In this document: positions 17,737-27,014 of the stretch, piece after piece
Numbering within the stretch: position 1 is the first letter of the stretch
Layout: every line of letters begins with the position of its first letter
Origin: Terriglobus albidus
GTDB lineage: Bacteria; Acidobacteriota; Terriglobia; Terriglobales; Acidobacteriaceae
Reading direction: 5' to 3'
NCBI RefSeq assembly: GCF_025685425.1
Contig: NZ_JAGTAS010000057.1
Location: forward strand, 248,001 to 312,000
Length of the DNA: 64,000 nt
Program-made: the position numbers and the translations under genes
The notes under the pieces: generated by a model
Seen by the model: the letters and a program-made list of their open reading frames with translations, nothing else
What the model was told of the DNA's origin: nothing
Databases searched by the model: none

Positions 17737-19434
17737 ATGGGGAAAAGACACAGACGTGAGTTCCTGAAGCTATGGGCGGCGTCCATGCCTGGGCTTTTTC
17801 TGGAGCACGAGGCACACGGCCAGAAAAAAGAACCGAGCTCACCGAAGGTTGGCTACCGGAAGCCCGCGACCATCGAGCGATACATCGACCCTTTACCGAG
17901 ACTGTCGCAACTGTCGCCCTATGGACATCGGAAAGGTAAAGACCTGTACCGCATCCGGATGGTGGAGTTCACTCGTCCGTTGCATTCCCAGCTTCCTCCG
18001 GCACGCCTTTGGGGGTACGAAGGACAGTATCCCGGGCCACTGATTGAGGCCCGCCGAAATAGGCCTATTGAAGTGCAATGGGAGAACAGGCTTCCGATGC
18101 GGCATATCCTGCCGATTGATCCCCATATTCATGGGGCCATGCCTCCAGCACCTGAAGTCAGAACTGTGCCTCATCTGCATGGAGCCAATGTCCCCTCCTC
18201 GAGCGATGGCCTTCCGGAGAAATGGTTCACGCCGGGACACTCGGTGCATTACGACTACCCCAATCAGCAACGCGCCGCGACGCTTTGGTACCACGATCAT
18301 GCCATCGGTATCACGCGGCTGAACGTCTATGCCGGCCTGTCGAGTTTCTACCTGTTGCGGGATGATGAAGAACTGAACATGCACCTGCCTTCCGGCGAAT
18401 ACGAAATTCCTCTCGTCCTGCAGGACCGCACACTGGACGAAGACGGCCAGCTTCTCTATGCCCCTACGTTAGACGATGCTGTTCCCCTGCCAAAAGGAGT
18501 CTGGGGGCCGATGTTCTTCGGAGAGCTTCCGGTGGTCAACGGGGCAATCTATCCCTATGTGGAGGTCCGGCCGCAGCTTTACAGGATTCGTCTGCTGAAT
18601 TCCTGCAACTCTCGCGTATTGAATCTGTATTTGAATCTGGCGAAGCGGCCGACGGATATCCCTCAATTAATCAGGTTCCATCAGATTGGCTCAGACGGTG
18701 GATTGATGCCGCAACCTGTTGCTCTCGAAAAGCTGGAACTGGCGCCAGGAGAACGGGCAGATCTCATCGTCGACTTCTCGTCGCTCGCTGGGAAGACAGT
18801 GACTCTCAGCAACGACGCTCCCGCTCCATATCCAGGGTGGAATGTGATGAATGCCACCTGGCCAATTCTGCTGGAATTCATGCAGTTCCGGGTCACCCTT
18901 CCTGCCGGGCCGGCACGCTCATTCAGCCTTCCAGAGAACGTAACCTTTACGAAGCTGAACGAAGGAGAAGCCATAAAGACACGTGACTTCATCCTTACCG
19001 AGGAGATGGACGCACAAGGCCGATCGATCGGCCTCCATATCAATGGAAAGGGATATCACGATCCTGTTACCGAAACGGTGACGCTAGGTACGCTGGAGAA
19101 GTGGCGGTTTATTAATACCAGCGATGATGCACATCCCATGCATGTGCACCTTGTCCAGTTTCAGATTTTGCACCGGCAAGGCTTCGACCTGGGCGCCTAC
19201 CGCATGAACGGAAAGATTGAGCCTGTAGGCTCACCGAGACCACCACGCGCGAATGAGCAGGGGTGGAAAGATACTGCCACGGTAAATCCTGGCGACATTC
19301 TGACTATCCTTGCACGGTTTGAAGGCTATACGGGCAAGTACGTCTTTCACTGCCACATGCTGGAGCACGAAGACAACGATATGATGCGGCCATTCGTGGT
19401 TGTCGCGCCCGACCAGGATACGAAAGGCACGTAA
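17737..19434 (+). CDS. Tat-exported multicopper oxidase (CotA/laccase-like)
   Basis: The 565-aa protein starts MGKRHRREFLKLW, a twin-arginine signal, with GAGGAG before the ATG. The four copper-ligand motifs are present: HLHGANVPSSSDG, WYHDHAIGITRLNVYAG, HPMHVHLVQFQIL and HCHMLEHED (His538-His540) with a Met axial ligand. The pattern GANVPSSSDGLPEKWFTPG and length match the CotA/bilirubin-oxidase branch, which oxidises phenolics, bilirubin or metal ions outside the cytoplasm. It starts 17 bp after a tandem repeat array, so its promoter may involve repeat DNA. Confidence 0.93.
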   Translation: MGKRHRREFLKLWAASMPGLFLEHEAHGQKKEPSSPKVGYRKPATIERYIDPLPRLSQLSPYGHRKGKDLYRIRMVEFTRPLHSQLPPARLWGYEGQYPGPLIEARRNRPIEVQWENRLPMRHILPIDPHIHGAMPPAPEVRTVPHLHGANVPSSSDGLPEKWFTPGHSVHYDYPNQQRAATLWYHDHAIGITRLNVYAGLSSFYLLRDDEELNMHLPSGEYEIPLVLQDRTLDEDGQLLYAPTLDDAVPLPKGVWGPMFFGELPVVNGAIYPYVEVRPQLYRIRLLNSCNSRVLNLYLNLAKRPTDIPQLIRFHQIGSDGGLMPQPVALEKLELAPGERADLIVDFSSLAGKTVTLSNDAPAPYPGWNVMNATWPILLEFMQFRVTLPAGPARSFSLPENVTFTKLNEGEAIKTRDFILTEEMDAQGRSIGLHINGKGYHDPVTETVTLGTLEKWRFINTSDDAHPMHVHLVQFQILHRQGFDLGAYRMNGKIEPVGSPRPPRANEQGWKDTATVNPGDILTILARFEGYTGKYVFHCHMLEHEDNDMMRPFVVVAPDQDTKGT

Positions 19435-19450
19435 ACACTATCGACATTTC

Positions 19451-20743
19451 TCAGGTTTCCGAGGTGGAGACAAGGGCTACTTCCGCCGGCCCGGCCAATG
19501 GCTTCGGCGCCAATAGCGGCCAGCCTTTATGCACGACCATATCGAGCCACACGCCCGCAATCTGCGATGTAACCACAGCAGCCACAACTAACGTCGTGTA
19601 GAACTGCGCGCTGATGATGCCTGCATCGAGGGCAACGCTGGCGAGGACAATCCCCGGACCTCCGCGTGCATTCGTGGTGATGGCGAGGTTGATAAGGTCA
19701 AGTCCACGGAACCCCGCGAAGCGTCCGGCCAAGGAAACAGACAACACTTTCACCGCGGATGTCCCAAGAATAAAGGCAACCAGCATCCAGAAGGATATTC
19801 CTCGAATCAGATCGAGCCGTAAACCAACGATCGCAAAGTAAACCGGGATGAAGAACGCAAAGGAGACCTTGCCGATCGCTTCCAATGCATCCGCAAAGAG
19901 CCGGCGCTTTTTATGGACGACGGCAAAACCGGCGAGAAAGGCAGCGAAAACCATACTGATATGCAGCGCTCCGGCTACGACACAGTAAGCAAGCAATACG
20001 GCAACGGCGTAACCGGTCGGTGAGGCCTTTGCCATCACGTTGAAGCTGGCCTTGTTAAACCGCTTGACCAGGCGCGGCGCCAGGCTGAGTCCAAGAATGA
20101 AGAAGGTCACCGTTACGATAAGGTGATACGACAGCCCCCGGACATCCAATGCAGCCTTCCCTGCGGCTGCAGTAGCAACCGCCAGCGCCAACCAGAGAAC
20201 GATATCCTCGAGCACCGCTACCCCTAGAACCAAACGAGCGAAACGCGTGTGAAGGATATGCAGGTCGGCAAAGATCTTAGAGACAACCGGCACCGAAGTG
20301 ACGGCGACGCCTACAGCCAGAATGATTGTGATTGAGATTCGATTGCCATTCGGGCCCAGCAATGATGGCTTAATCAGCCAAGGGGCAAAGAATAGCCCCA
20401 GCAGGAATGGAAGGCCCGTACCGACGATTGTCAGCCAACCGACCTCGCGTCGCTCTTCATGAGTAAAGAGCTGCTGGGTCTCCGCGCCCGAAAGAAACAT
20501 AAGGAGGAGAAGACCGAGCCAATAGACGAAATCGAGTACATTCCCTTGATGTTTTGCACTGTCAATGAAGTGCGCGACAGTCGGGATTCGACCGGCCACC
20601 GCATCTCCCAAAAGGATGCCGGCGAGAATCTCACCAACTGCTTTCGGTTGCCGCAGTTTGACAAAGACCCATCCCAGCAGCTGGGCCAATCCTGCCAACA
20701 GCAAAAGAAGAAGGAGAACCTGGGTCAGTTCAGAATTACTCAT
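19451..20743 (-). CDS. CPA2-family cation/proton antiporter (KefB-like)
   Basis: The 430-aa inner-membrane protein has about 12 hydrophobic segments and the sodium/proton exchanger fold of the CPA2 family: QPKAVGEILAGILLGDAVAG near the N-terminus, ILAVGVAVTSVPVVSKIFAD in the core, LEDIVLWLALAVA with the acidic pair, and TNARGGPGIVLASVALDAG near the C-terminus. There is no C-terminal TrkA-N domain. It exchanges K+ or Na+ for H+. It converges with the multicopper oxidase gene (16 bp between stops), and a three-unit repeat array lies just before its start. Confidence 0.9.
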   Translation of the reverse strand: MSNSELTQVLLLLLLLAGLAQLLGWVFVKLRQPKAVGEILAGILLGDAVAGRIPTVAHFIDSAKHQGNVLDFVYWLGLLLLMFLSGAETQQLFTHEERREVGWLTIVGTGLPFLLGLFFAPWLIKPSLLGPNGNRISITIILAVGVAVTSVPVVSKIFADLHILHTRFARLVLGVAVLEDIVLWLALAVATAAAGKAALDVRGLSYHLIVTVTFFILGLSLAPRLVKRFNKASFNVMAKASPTGYAVAVLLAYCVVAGALHISMVFAAFLAGFAVVHKKRRLFADALEAIGKVSFAFFIPVYFAIVGLRLDLIRGISFWMLVAFILGTSAVKVLSVSLAGRFAGFRGLDLINLAITTNARGGPGIVLASVALDAGIISAQFYTTLVVAAVVTSQIAGVWLDMVVHKGWPLLAPKPLAGPAEVALVSTSET

Positions 20744-20758
20744 CGGCGCAAGATCTCA

Positions 20759-21102
20759 TGAGAGTATTTTCCCTGTTGCTGGGTATTCCGAAAGGGCGTG
20801 AAGCGGCGTTTTCATTGCGGAAAACGCCGATAGATGCGGAGACCCAACTCTACACCTACAGGGAAAATGCTCTAGTCGCATTTTCCCTGTTGCTGGGTAT
20901 CCCGAAGAGCAGTGCTGCGGCGTTTTCATTGCGGAAAACGCCCATAGATGCGGAGACCCAACTCTACACCTACAGGGAAAATGCTCTAGTCGCATTTTCC
21001 CTGTTGCTGGGTATCCCGAAGAGCAGTGCTGCGGCGTTTTCATTGCGGAAAACGCCCATAGATGCGGAGACCCAACTCTACACCTACAGGGAAAATGCTC
21101 TA
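20759..21102 (+). repeat. Tandem array of three 114-bp palindromic repeats
   Basis: Units begin near 20764, 20878 and 20992 with an exact 114-bp period between the last two. They share the GCATTTTCCCTGTTGCTGGG start, the GGCGTTTTC / GAAAACGCC core and the ACAGGGAAAATGCTCTA end. Compared with the 17-kb array, all three share the variant GAGACCCAACTCTAC, so each array amplified locally. The last CTA (21100-21102) is the complement of the TAG stop of the next minus-strand gene. Confidence 0.95.
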
Positions 21103-22140
21103 GTGGATCTCGTTCATGGCTGCTACGGTCGTTACCGGCGGCCGATTTGGAGCTTCGGCAAAGACCCACACTCCTCGAAAGTTTTGCCGAAGTGCAGGAT
21201 GTTGCTTCAGAAATGCACTCATAGCGTCGCGGTTACGCTTCTCCGCCACCGCCGGATCCGTGATGGATGGATCCATCTGCATATGAATCGCGATATCCAA
21301 CTTATCTGCGTGGAGGCCATTATCCGGAGCGATGGAAAAGAAGCGGTACGCCGTACCATCGTCTCCTTTGACGAGTAGCGGTGAGTCCGCGCTGATTCCA
21401 TTGGCAAGCTCCGGAGGCAGCGCATTCGAAGATTCGGAGCGAAGGCTTTCCAGATGAGTACTGGAAACAAAGACGGCAGGCTGAAGTAGCTGCCTGGCCT
21501 GCTGATAGTAGATATAAGCTACCCACGGTTCTTTGCTGGCCGCCATGGTCCGACCCTGGCGCCAGTACCATAAACCATCATGTCCGGCTGCTGAGTCCTC
21601 TTTCGGGAAGAGACCCGCGAGCTTCCAAGGGCTACCTGAGCTATCCTGCCGCAACAGCATGGAGAGGGTCCAGGGAGAAGAGCCTACAAAATCCACCATC
21701 GCAAACGCGTAGCGGCCTGGCGGTAGCCCTGGAATGCTGAAGTCCGCCTCAGCATTTTTACCACCGTTGAGTGTGCAGAAAAATTCGGCGTTTGGGAAGG
21801 TACCGTCGGCATTACGAGTGTTACTACTGGCGTCGAGTATATATACCTGCTCAACTTCAGCGCTCTTCCCTGCCAGCTTGGGAGATACCGTAGTGATGGC
21901 GCTGGCGATGCCACTGAAGTTCGAGGCAAACTCCGGGATCGTCGCCGCCTGTACTCCAGCCTGATCGTTTGCCTGGACCTTCCGCGCCAATGCCAATGAG
22001 TCATCCGCCAGCGCGTTCCTCTCAGCCGATTGCATCTTTGATTGCGTCGTACACGTTTCAGCACGAACCTGATAAGGAAGAGTCAGCAACATTCCCGTGC
22101 AGAATGTTAACCAAAAGCTCCGCTTCATCGATCGCTTCAT
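21100..22140 (-). CDS. Exported hypothetical protein
   Basis: The 346-aa protein has a signal peptide (FWLTFCTGMLLTLPYQVRA) and is otherwise soluble. Recognisable pieces are a small beta-sandwich-like segment (DFSIPGLPPGRYAFAMVDF) and a repeated Trp/Tyr-rich stretch (GLWYWRQGRTMA, YIYYQQARQLL). No catalytic motif is seen. AAGGAT lies six bases before the ATG. Its stop codon TAG is the terminal TAG of the adjacent repeat array. It lies just downstream of the TonB-like gene on the same strand and may share its transcript. Confidence 0.75.
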   Translation of the reverse strand: MKRSMKRSFWLTFCTGMLLTLPYQVRAETCTTQSKMQSAERNALADDSLALARKVQANDQAGVQAATIPEFASNFSGIASAITTVSPKLAGKSAEVEQVYILDASSNTRNADGTFPNAEFFCTLNGGKNAEADFSIPGLPPGRYAFAMVDFVGSSPWTLSMLLRQDSSGSPWKLAGLFPKEDSAAGHDGLWYWRQGRTMAASKEPWVAYIYYQQARQLLQPAVFVSSTHLESLRSESSNALPPELANGISADSPLLVKGDDGTAYRFFSIAPDNGLHADKLDIAIHMQMDPSITDPAVAEKRNRDAMSAFLKQHPALRQNFRGVWVFAEAPNRPPVTTVAAMNEIH

Positions 22141-22187
22141 AATGTCATCCTTGCATTCTTACCAAAGCAGTTCCAATGACGCAGAAT

Positions 22188-23189
22188 CTAGCTCAGGATC
22201 TGGAAGTTCACTTCTACGTTCATCTCAACCGTGACGGGGTGTCCGTCCTTCATCGCCGGCTTGAACTTGTACTGGCGAACAGCTTCCAGAGCCTTTTCAT
22301 CCAATCCCATCCCCAGGCCACGCACAAGACGTACATGCATGGGGCGCCCGTCGGGGCTTACCTGCAGATAGACAATGACTTTGCCGGAGACCTTCGCCCG
22401 CCTGGCCTCTTCGGTAAATCCTGGAGCGGGTGCAGAGATTACCTGTGGCTCCGAGACACCCCCGCCGACCTTGAAGACACCGCCACCGAAGTTCCCTCCA
22501 GAGCCTGATCCCAGTCCGTTTCCAAAGCCCGCACCGAGTCCTGCACCTGCCCCGTTTCCTGCTGATACCACGACCGAGGGTGCACTTGATATTCCCAGGT
22601 TGGGCACATCGGCTTTGGCCATCTTCAGATCCGCCTGAACATTAATCGTCGGCTGGACGGCCATCGTGATCTTCGGAGCCGCAGTCGGCATTACAGCCGG
22701 CATGATGGTTGGTTTCGGCTCGAACTTCGGCGGGTTCCCACGTGAGACCGGAATCGGGGTGTGCTGCCCTCCACCGCCGCTCATCGCCACCGCCTTCGGA
22801 GGAGCGATGGGGAGTACTGGGGGAGGCGGCAAAGGATCAACCAGGGTCACCGTTTTGGCCGGTCTCGGAGTCACGACAGCAACTATCTTCCGACTACCAA
22901 GCCAGATAAGAGCCATCAGTGCAACGCAGTTGATCGCAATCGCGAGACCAGTCGCCCGAGGGTCTCGCTTCACTGCCATGCGGTCGGGCAAAACAATGGG
23001 TTTGGATGTTGTATGCAGGGGAGGAGCCTTCGGTGGGGCAATCACATCGTGCAGGCCCTCCATGAGAGAAGCAAGCACGCCCTTCCCGGTAACCTGAGAG
23101 AGATCGCCACTCAAGATCTTGTAGTCTTGAGAATTTTTTGCGAGGGGTTGCTTTCGATCAAAGGCAGGTAATGTTTGCGAGATTCCCAT
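22188..23189 (-). CDS. TonB-family energy transducer
   Basis: The product (333 aa from the ATG at 23189) has a cytoplasmic N-terminus, one membrane helix (about residues 80-97, TGLAIAINCVALMALIW), a Pro-rich and Gly-rich periplasmic linker, and a C-terminal TonB domain (FTEEARRAKVSGKVIVYLQV, then LDEKALEAVRQYKFKPA). TonB proteins carry proton-motive energy to outer-membrane receptors. The long N-terminal cytoplasmic segment is typical of acidobacterial TonB proteins. A frame from 23351 exists, but the extra 54 residues have no support. The window's right-edge receptor is a possible but unproven partner. Confidence 0.9.
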   Translation of the reverse strand: MGISQTLPAFDRKQPLAKNSQDYKILSGDLSQVTGKGVLASLMEGLHDVIAPPKAPPLHTTSKPIVLPDRMAVKRDPRATGLAIAINCVALMALIWLGSRKIVAVVTPRPAKTVTLVDPLPPPPVLPIAPPKAVAMSGGGGQHTPIPVSRGNPPKFEPKPTIMPAVMPTAAPKITMAVQPTINVQADLKMAKADVPNLGISSAPSVVVSAGNGAGAGLGAGFGNGLGSGSGGNFGGGVFKVGGGVSEPQVISAPAPGFTEEARRAKVSGKVIVYLQVSPDGRPMHVRLVRGLGMGLDEKALEAVRQYKFKPAMKDGHPVTVEMNVEVNFQILS

Positions 23190-23396
23190 GAAAGTTACAT
23201 CCTCAGTTTTTCTGCCGCTATCGCAGGATGTCGTTCGAGTATTTGGATGCGGTGAAGGAGAGGAGTGTTTCCTTCGGAATTCGAGTACAGCATTGCCATT
23301 TCTCATGAGTGCTCCGATGCGCGGGGAATGGGGAAGAATGCCCGCGTGCATGCGAATAGGGATACGTGAGGGGGGATGAGTAGTAGCTCATATTCT

Positions 23397-24215
23397 TTAT
23401 TGGGCGATTGCAGGTTGTTTCGATCTCTCGATAGGACGAGAAGGGGCAGTCACCAGATTGCTGGTATCCCTCATCATCGCGATTGCCTTGCTGTAGCGCC
23501 CGGCAGCCGCATTGAATCGTATGATTGCCATCTCCTCCAACATCTTGGCGCCATCCCTGAGATAACTGATACGGCTACGGTCATCATGTCCCCATGTCAC
23601 AGGAACCTCCGCAATGCGGTAGCCAAGCTTGCTGGCAATGAACAGCAGCTCCGGATCGAATCCCCAACGCTCGATTGTCTGCAGGCGGAAGATTACCTGT
23701 GCCGCATCACGCTTGAACGCTTTGAACCCGCACTGCGTGTCCTTGAAAGAGAGGCCCGTCATAGCTCTTGTAACGTAGTTGAAGCAACGGCCGAATATCT
23801 GACGGTACAGCGGCTGCCGGACGGTTTGCCGAGCCCGGTCAAGCCAGCGAGAACCAATGGCTACATCGGCCCCGGCGCCAAGCGCAGCAATCAGCCGCTC
23901 CGCCTCGATGATCGGTGCAGACAGATCAGCATCGCTAAATATGACGATGTCACCTGCGGCCTGCAGAACGCCATTGCGGACAGCGTATCCCTTACCGCGA
24001 TTTCTGAGATTCTTGATCAGATGTAACCGCGAGTAACGCTGCATCCACGCTTCAACAATCGAAACGGTACGATCCGTGGAACCATCGTCCACCACCAGCA
24101 ACTCCGCGTCCCATTGACGCGCCTCAATGCATTTCAGTGTGAGGCTTAGGGTGTTATCGATCCGGTTAGCTTCGTTGTAGGCAGGAATTACTATGCTGAG
24201 ATGCGGATGGGACAT
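23397..24215 (-). CDS. Family 2 glycosyltransferase (dolichyl-phosphate glucosyltransferase-like)
   Basis: The 272-aa protein has the GT-A fold signatures of family GT2: LSIVIPAYNEANRI, LLVVDDGSTD, GKGYAVRNGVLQA, IVIFSDADLS and a C-terminal DTQCGFKAFKRDAAQ. This pattern matches the Alg5/DPM-like branch that transfers a sugar from a nucleotide donor to a polyprenyl phosphate. There is no membrane helix, so it acts at the cytoplasmic face. It starts an apparent polysaccharide region, with a nucleotidyltransferase-like gene just upstream on the same strand. Confidence 0.9.
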   Translation of the reverse strand: MSHPHLSIVIPAYNEANRIDNTLSLTLKCIEARQWDAELLVVDDGSTDRTVSIVEAWMQRYSRLHLIKNLRNRGKGYAVRNGVLQAAGDIVIFSDADLSAPIIEAERLIAALGAGADVAIGSRWLDRARQTVRQPLYRQIFGRCFNYVTRAMTGLSFKDTQCGFKAFKRDAAQVIFRLQTIERWGFDPELLFIASKLGYRIAEVPVTWGHDDRSRISYLRDGAKMLEEMAIIRFNAAAGRYSKAIAMMRDTSNLVTAPSRPIERSKQPAIAQ

Positions 24216-24297
24216 CGCCCAACTCCAGACAGGAAATTAACGTTCCATAAGGATGACCTGTGTGCCCCACGTAGCTTCACTGCTTGCCGTAGACCAC

Positions 24298-24354
24298 ACA
24301 TGTCACAAAAACATGTGCACTATTGGTTGCCACATGTCTGCACAAGGTTGTGCA
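24298..24354. promoter_or_regulatory. Inverted-repeat cluster upstream of the GT2 gene
   Basis: Three ACATGT palindromes (24298, 24311, 24332) and a 16-bp inverted repeat TGCACAA-GG-TTGTGCA (24339-24354) lie within 60 bases in the gap before the GT2 start. This density suggests a regulator binding region, but no cognate regulator is visible. Confidence 0.35.
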
Positions 24355-24371
24355 CATCACACAGGAAGAGC

Positions 24372-25478
24372 TCACCAGATTCCCTTGTCGCTACCGGTGA
24401 TCTTGTGTCCGATTGCCGCAGCCGTCGCAAGCCACGGTAAAAGCCCCAGGCGGGCGCCGCTGCTGATTTCTCCCTTTCTGAACGTATCCAGCAATTGCAG
24501 TCTGTACAGCTCTGCCGATTGCGGCATGATGGGCACGCGGAGAAAGTTCTTCCCGCAGTACATGACCTTCCCATCGAAGCGGGCGGCATCTCGCACAAAC
24601 TCAGGAAGTAGAAGATGGGAGCCGGTGTACTTCCACACGTAATCCGAGACCAGCACGAGATAGGTTGCAACCCCTTCCCAGATTCCGCTTTGTTGTGCTG
24701 AACGCCTCAAGTCCTCATAGTCCAGGATGCCGGAGGCTACCAGTCCTGAAGAGTCGACAATGTCGCACAGGCGGAAGTAGAAATGGCGATACATGCGCTG
24801 CAAGGTTGAAATCATGATCCGGTCCGAAGGCGATGGCACGCGAAACACCTTTCCTTCAAACTCCAGTGCTCGCGATCGCGCCGGAATATTCTCTGCCAGT
24901 GTCAGATGTTCCCCCGTCTGTCCAAGGCGACACATGTGGATCTCGACAGCTTCAGGCAGGCCGGGAATCTCGAAGTTCCACTTGCCTGCCAAGCGATCTC
25001 CCCAACTACGCGACGCAATTGTGGCATCGAACTGTCGCTGCATCAGGGCAACCACGAGGTCAGGGGCCGCATTCGTATATAGATCCATATCGCTCCCAAA
25101 GTCAGGCCAGTGATCCAGGGTTTTGATGACGGTTACGTCTAAACCGGCGTTAGCGAATACGGTACAGATCGCCTGCAGATAAGTCGCAGCATGTGCGATA
25201 CGGGCACGCTCGGCTGCGATGACATTATCGGCACACCGAACCTGTTCACGATCGTTCGCCTGGAGCATCAAGCTCCGGTACGCCTCCATCCCGCGGATAA
25301 CCACATGGTTGCTATGCGCCAGCGACACGAGCTCATCGAACTGCGCCGTACTCATCTGCTGCAAGCGGCTAATGAGAGGAGAGAGACCGGCCACTGGGGA
25401 TAGGACCAGCCGAGAGAGTATGTCCATAGTGTCGGCTGAGGTGTCGGGCAGATGGGAGTTTGGCATTCCGGGGAGCAT
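24372..25478 (-). CDS. Nucleotidyltransferase-family protein (PF14907-like)
   Basis: The 368-aa protein has the pattern of the uncharacterised nucleotidyltransferase family often found in exopolysaccharide loci: TVIKTLDHWPDFGSDMDLY with a GSxxD-type metal-binding pair (about residue 130), then VEIHMCRLGQTGEHL and ILDYEDLRR. A catalytic role in activating sugars or modifying a carrier is plausible but not shown. An alternative start at the internal Met of MPNSHLP cannot be excluded. It is followed 156 bp later by the GT2 gene on the same strand. Confidence 0.75.
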   Translation of the reverse strand: MLPGMPNSHLPDTSADTMDILSRLVLSPVAGLSPLISRLQQMSTAQFDELVSLAHSNHVVIRGMEAYRSLMLQANDREQVRCADNVIAAERARIAHAATYLQAICTVFANAGLDVTVIKTLDHWPDFGSDMDLYTNAAPDLVVALMQRQFDATIASRSWGDRLAGKWNFEIPGLPEAVEIHMCRLGQTGEHLTLAENIPARSRALEFEGKVFRVPSPSDRIMISTLQRMYRHFYFRLCDIVDSSGLVASGILDYEDLRRSAQQSGIWEGVATYLVLVSDYVWKYTGSHLLLPEFVRDAARFDGKVMYCGKNFLRVPIMPQSAELYRLQLLDTFRKGEISSGARLGLLPWLATAAAIGHKITGSDKGIW

Positions 25479-25501
25479 CCTTTGATTCGTCGTGATTACA
25501 T

Positions 25502-26650
25502 TTAGCGAGGCAGCGGTGCACTGGAAGGCGCCGGCTCTGGATTTTCGGGTTGAGACGGCGGCGGTTCCGGACTGCCATCACGCCGTATGAGTTCAACGGG
25601 TTCATTAGGGTTAGCAGGAGCTGGCTTCGGGGACTTCAATTCCTGGTAGACATCCTGCCGGCTCTGAAGTGCTACTTCGGCGAGGCGACGGCCTTCGGCC
25701 TCGGAACGGCTCGCCATACCAACAGCATCCCCGGCATCCTTCGCAGCTCTGGCTCGTGCATAGTAAGAAACAGCCGTCTCCAGGTCGCCGTCCCGCTCTG
25801 CCAGATAACCGATATTGTTGAGAGAGAACGCACTGTTGGGGTCCGCGGCATAGGCTTGCTCAAAATAGCTGCGGGCGGTTGCCCAATCTTCTTTATTGAG
25901 GGCGGACACACCTCTTACCGTGAACATGTGGGCGCGAATCTGATGGATATCCATCTCCGCCATGCGTGCGCGAAGTTTCTCGGCGGATTCAGCAGCGAGC
26001 GAACTGATCGACTTGCCCCGCGATGACTTCTCCAGCGCTACCACCACCTTCTGCGTCGAATGGGTCCTCGCTGCTGCGTCGTAGTACTTGAGGGCGTCTT
26101 CGAGATTCCCCGTCGCCTGTTCAGCAATACCGAGATTATTCAGCGTAAACGGATTGTTCGGATCGAGAGGAAGAGTCTGCTTCAACACGGCTTCCGCATC
26201 GAAAGCCCGATTCTGCTGCAACAACTGCATCGCATAGATATTGATGCGATTGATCCTCATCGGCATGTTCTTGATGGTGCCGAGAGCATCCATCATGGGT
26301 TTTCCCTTAAGGTCTTTATCGCTGCTGCGGTCGATCACGGCTTCGCATCCCTGCTCCACCGCAAGCCGGTAATATTCGGCGGCCCGATCGACCTGGCCCT
26401 GGAGTTCGGATACATAACCGAGGTTGTTCAGGGTAAACGGATCGGAAGGGTCGTAGAGATAGGCTTTGTAAAACAGGGCCTCTGCCTTCTCATACTTATG
26501 CTTTACGACGTGGTCCACACCTTCCCGGTTGAGCCGTTGCACCGGAGTCAACTCGGCACGCCGCGGAATTGTGATTCGAATGTACTGCGCAGAAAGAGGC
26601 GGAGAGGCTAGAACACCAGCGAGCGCAGTCAAAAGATATTTGCGATTCAT
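25502..26650 (-). CDS. Exported TPR protein
   Basis: The product (382 aa from the ATG at 26650) has a signal peptide (YLLTALAGVLASPPLSAQ) and several TPR units with the recurring core PFTLNNLGY/NPFTLNNLGI/SAFSLNNIGY. The C-terminus is Pro/Glu-rich and disordered. TPR proteins scaffold protein complexes; here a periplasmic role in the neighbouring polysaccharide region is inferred from location only. It is 23 bp upstream of the nucleotidyltransferase-like gene on the same strand and probably in one operon with it and the GT2 gene. A longer frame to 26782 reads into repeat DNA. Confidence 0.85.
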   Translation of the reverse strand: MNRKYLLTALAGVLASPPLSAQYIRITIPRRAELTPVQRLNREGVDHVVKHKYEKAEALFYKAYLYDPSDPFTLNNLGYVSELQGQVDRAAEYYRLAVEQGCEAVIDRSSDKDLKGKPMMDALGTIKNMPMRINRINIYAMQLLQQNRAFDAEAVLKQTLPLDPNNPFTLNNLGIAEQATGNLEDALKYYDAAARTHSTQKVVVALEKSSRGKSISSLAAESAEKLRARMAEMDIHQIRAHMFTVRGVSALNKEDWATARSYFEQAYAADPNSAFSLNNIGYLAERDGDLETAVSYYARARAAKDAGDAVGMASRSEAEGRRLAEVALQSRQDVYQELKSPKPAPANPNEPVELIRRDGSPEPPPSQPENPEPAPSSAPLPR

Positions 26651-26734
26651 TAGGATGACCTGTAATTTCGGGTAACCGATACACGTCGGCAATTGGGGAG
26701 TTAGATTCAGACGCAAGGTATTTTGGTTTTCTGC

Positions 26735-26949
26735 TAGAGCATTTTCCTGTAGGTGTAAAGCATCTATGGGCCTTTTCCGCAATAAAACGCCGCTGCACTC
26801 CTCTTCCGGGATACCCCAGCAACAGGGAAAATGCGATTAGAGCATTTCCTGTAGGTGTAAAGTAGGGCTTCTGCATCTATGGGCGTTTCCGCAATGAAAA
26901 CGCCGCTGCCTTCTCTTCCGGAATACCCAGTAACACGGGAAATGCTGTA
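26735..26949 (-). repeat. Two 114-bp-family repeats, reverse orientation
   Basis: Two adjacent copies begin TAGAGCATTTTCC (26735) and TAGAGCATTTCC (26838). The first lacks about 14 bases in the left arm. Both contain the GGCGTTTTCATT-type hairpin in reverse and end near GGGAAAATGC / GGGAAATGC. They are more diverged than the array copies. Confidence 0.85.
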
Positions 26950-27014
26950 AGTACACGTATAGGTCAAGGTTCCCTTCCAGGCACCCTGAGAGCCCGCCAA
27001 AGCATCTCACCGTC

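Noticed and set aside
17252-17767. 171-aa plus-strand frame through the repeat array
   Set aside because: It translates the 114-bp repeats and runs into the multicopper oxidase gene in another frame; no ribosome-binding site and no domain.
20756-21378. Minus- and plus-strand frames over the 20.8-kb array
   Set aside because: Both are products of the 114-bp period; the plus-strand frame is also antisense to the exported-protein gene.
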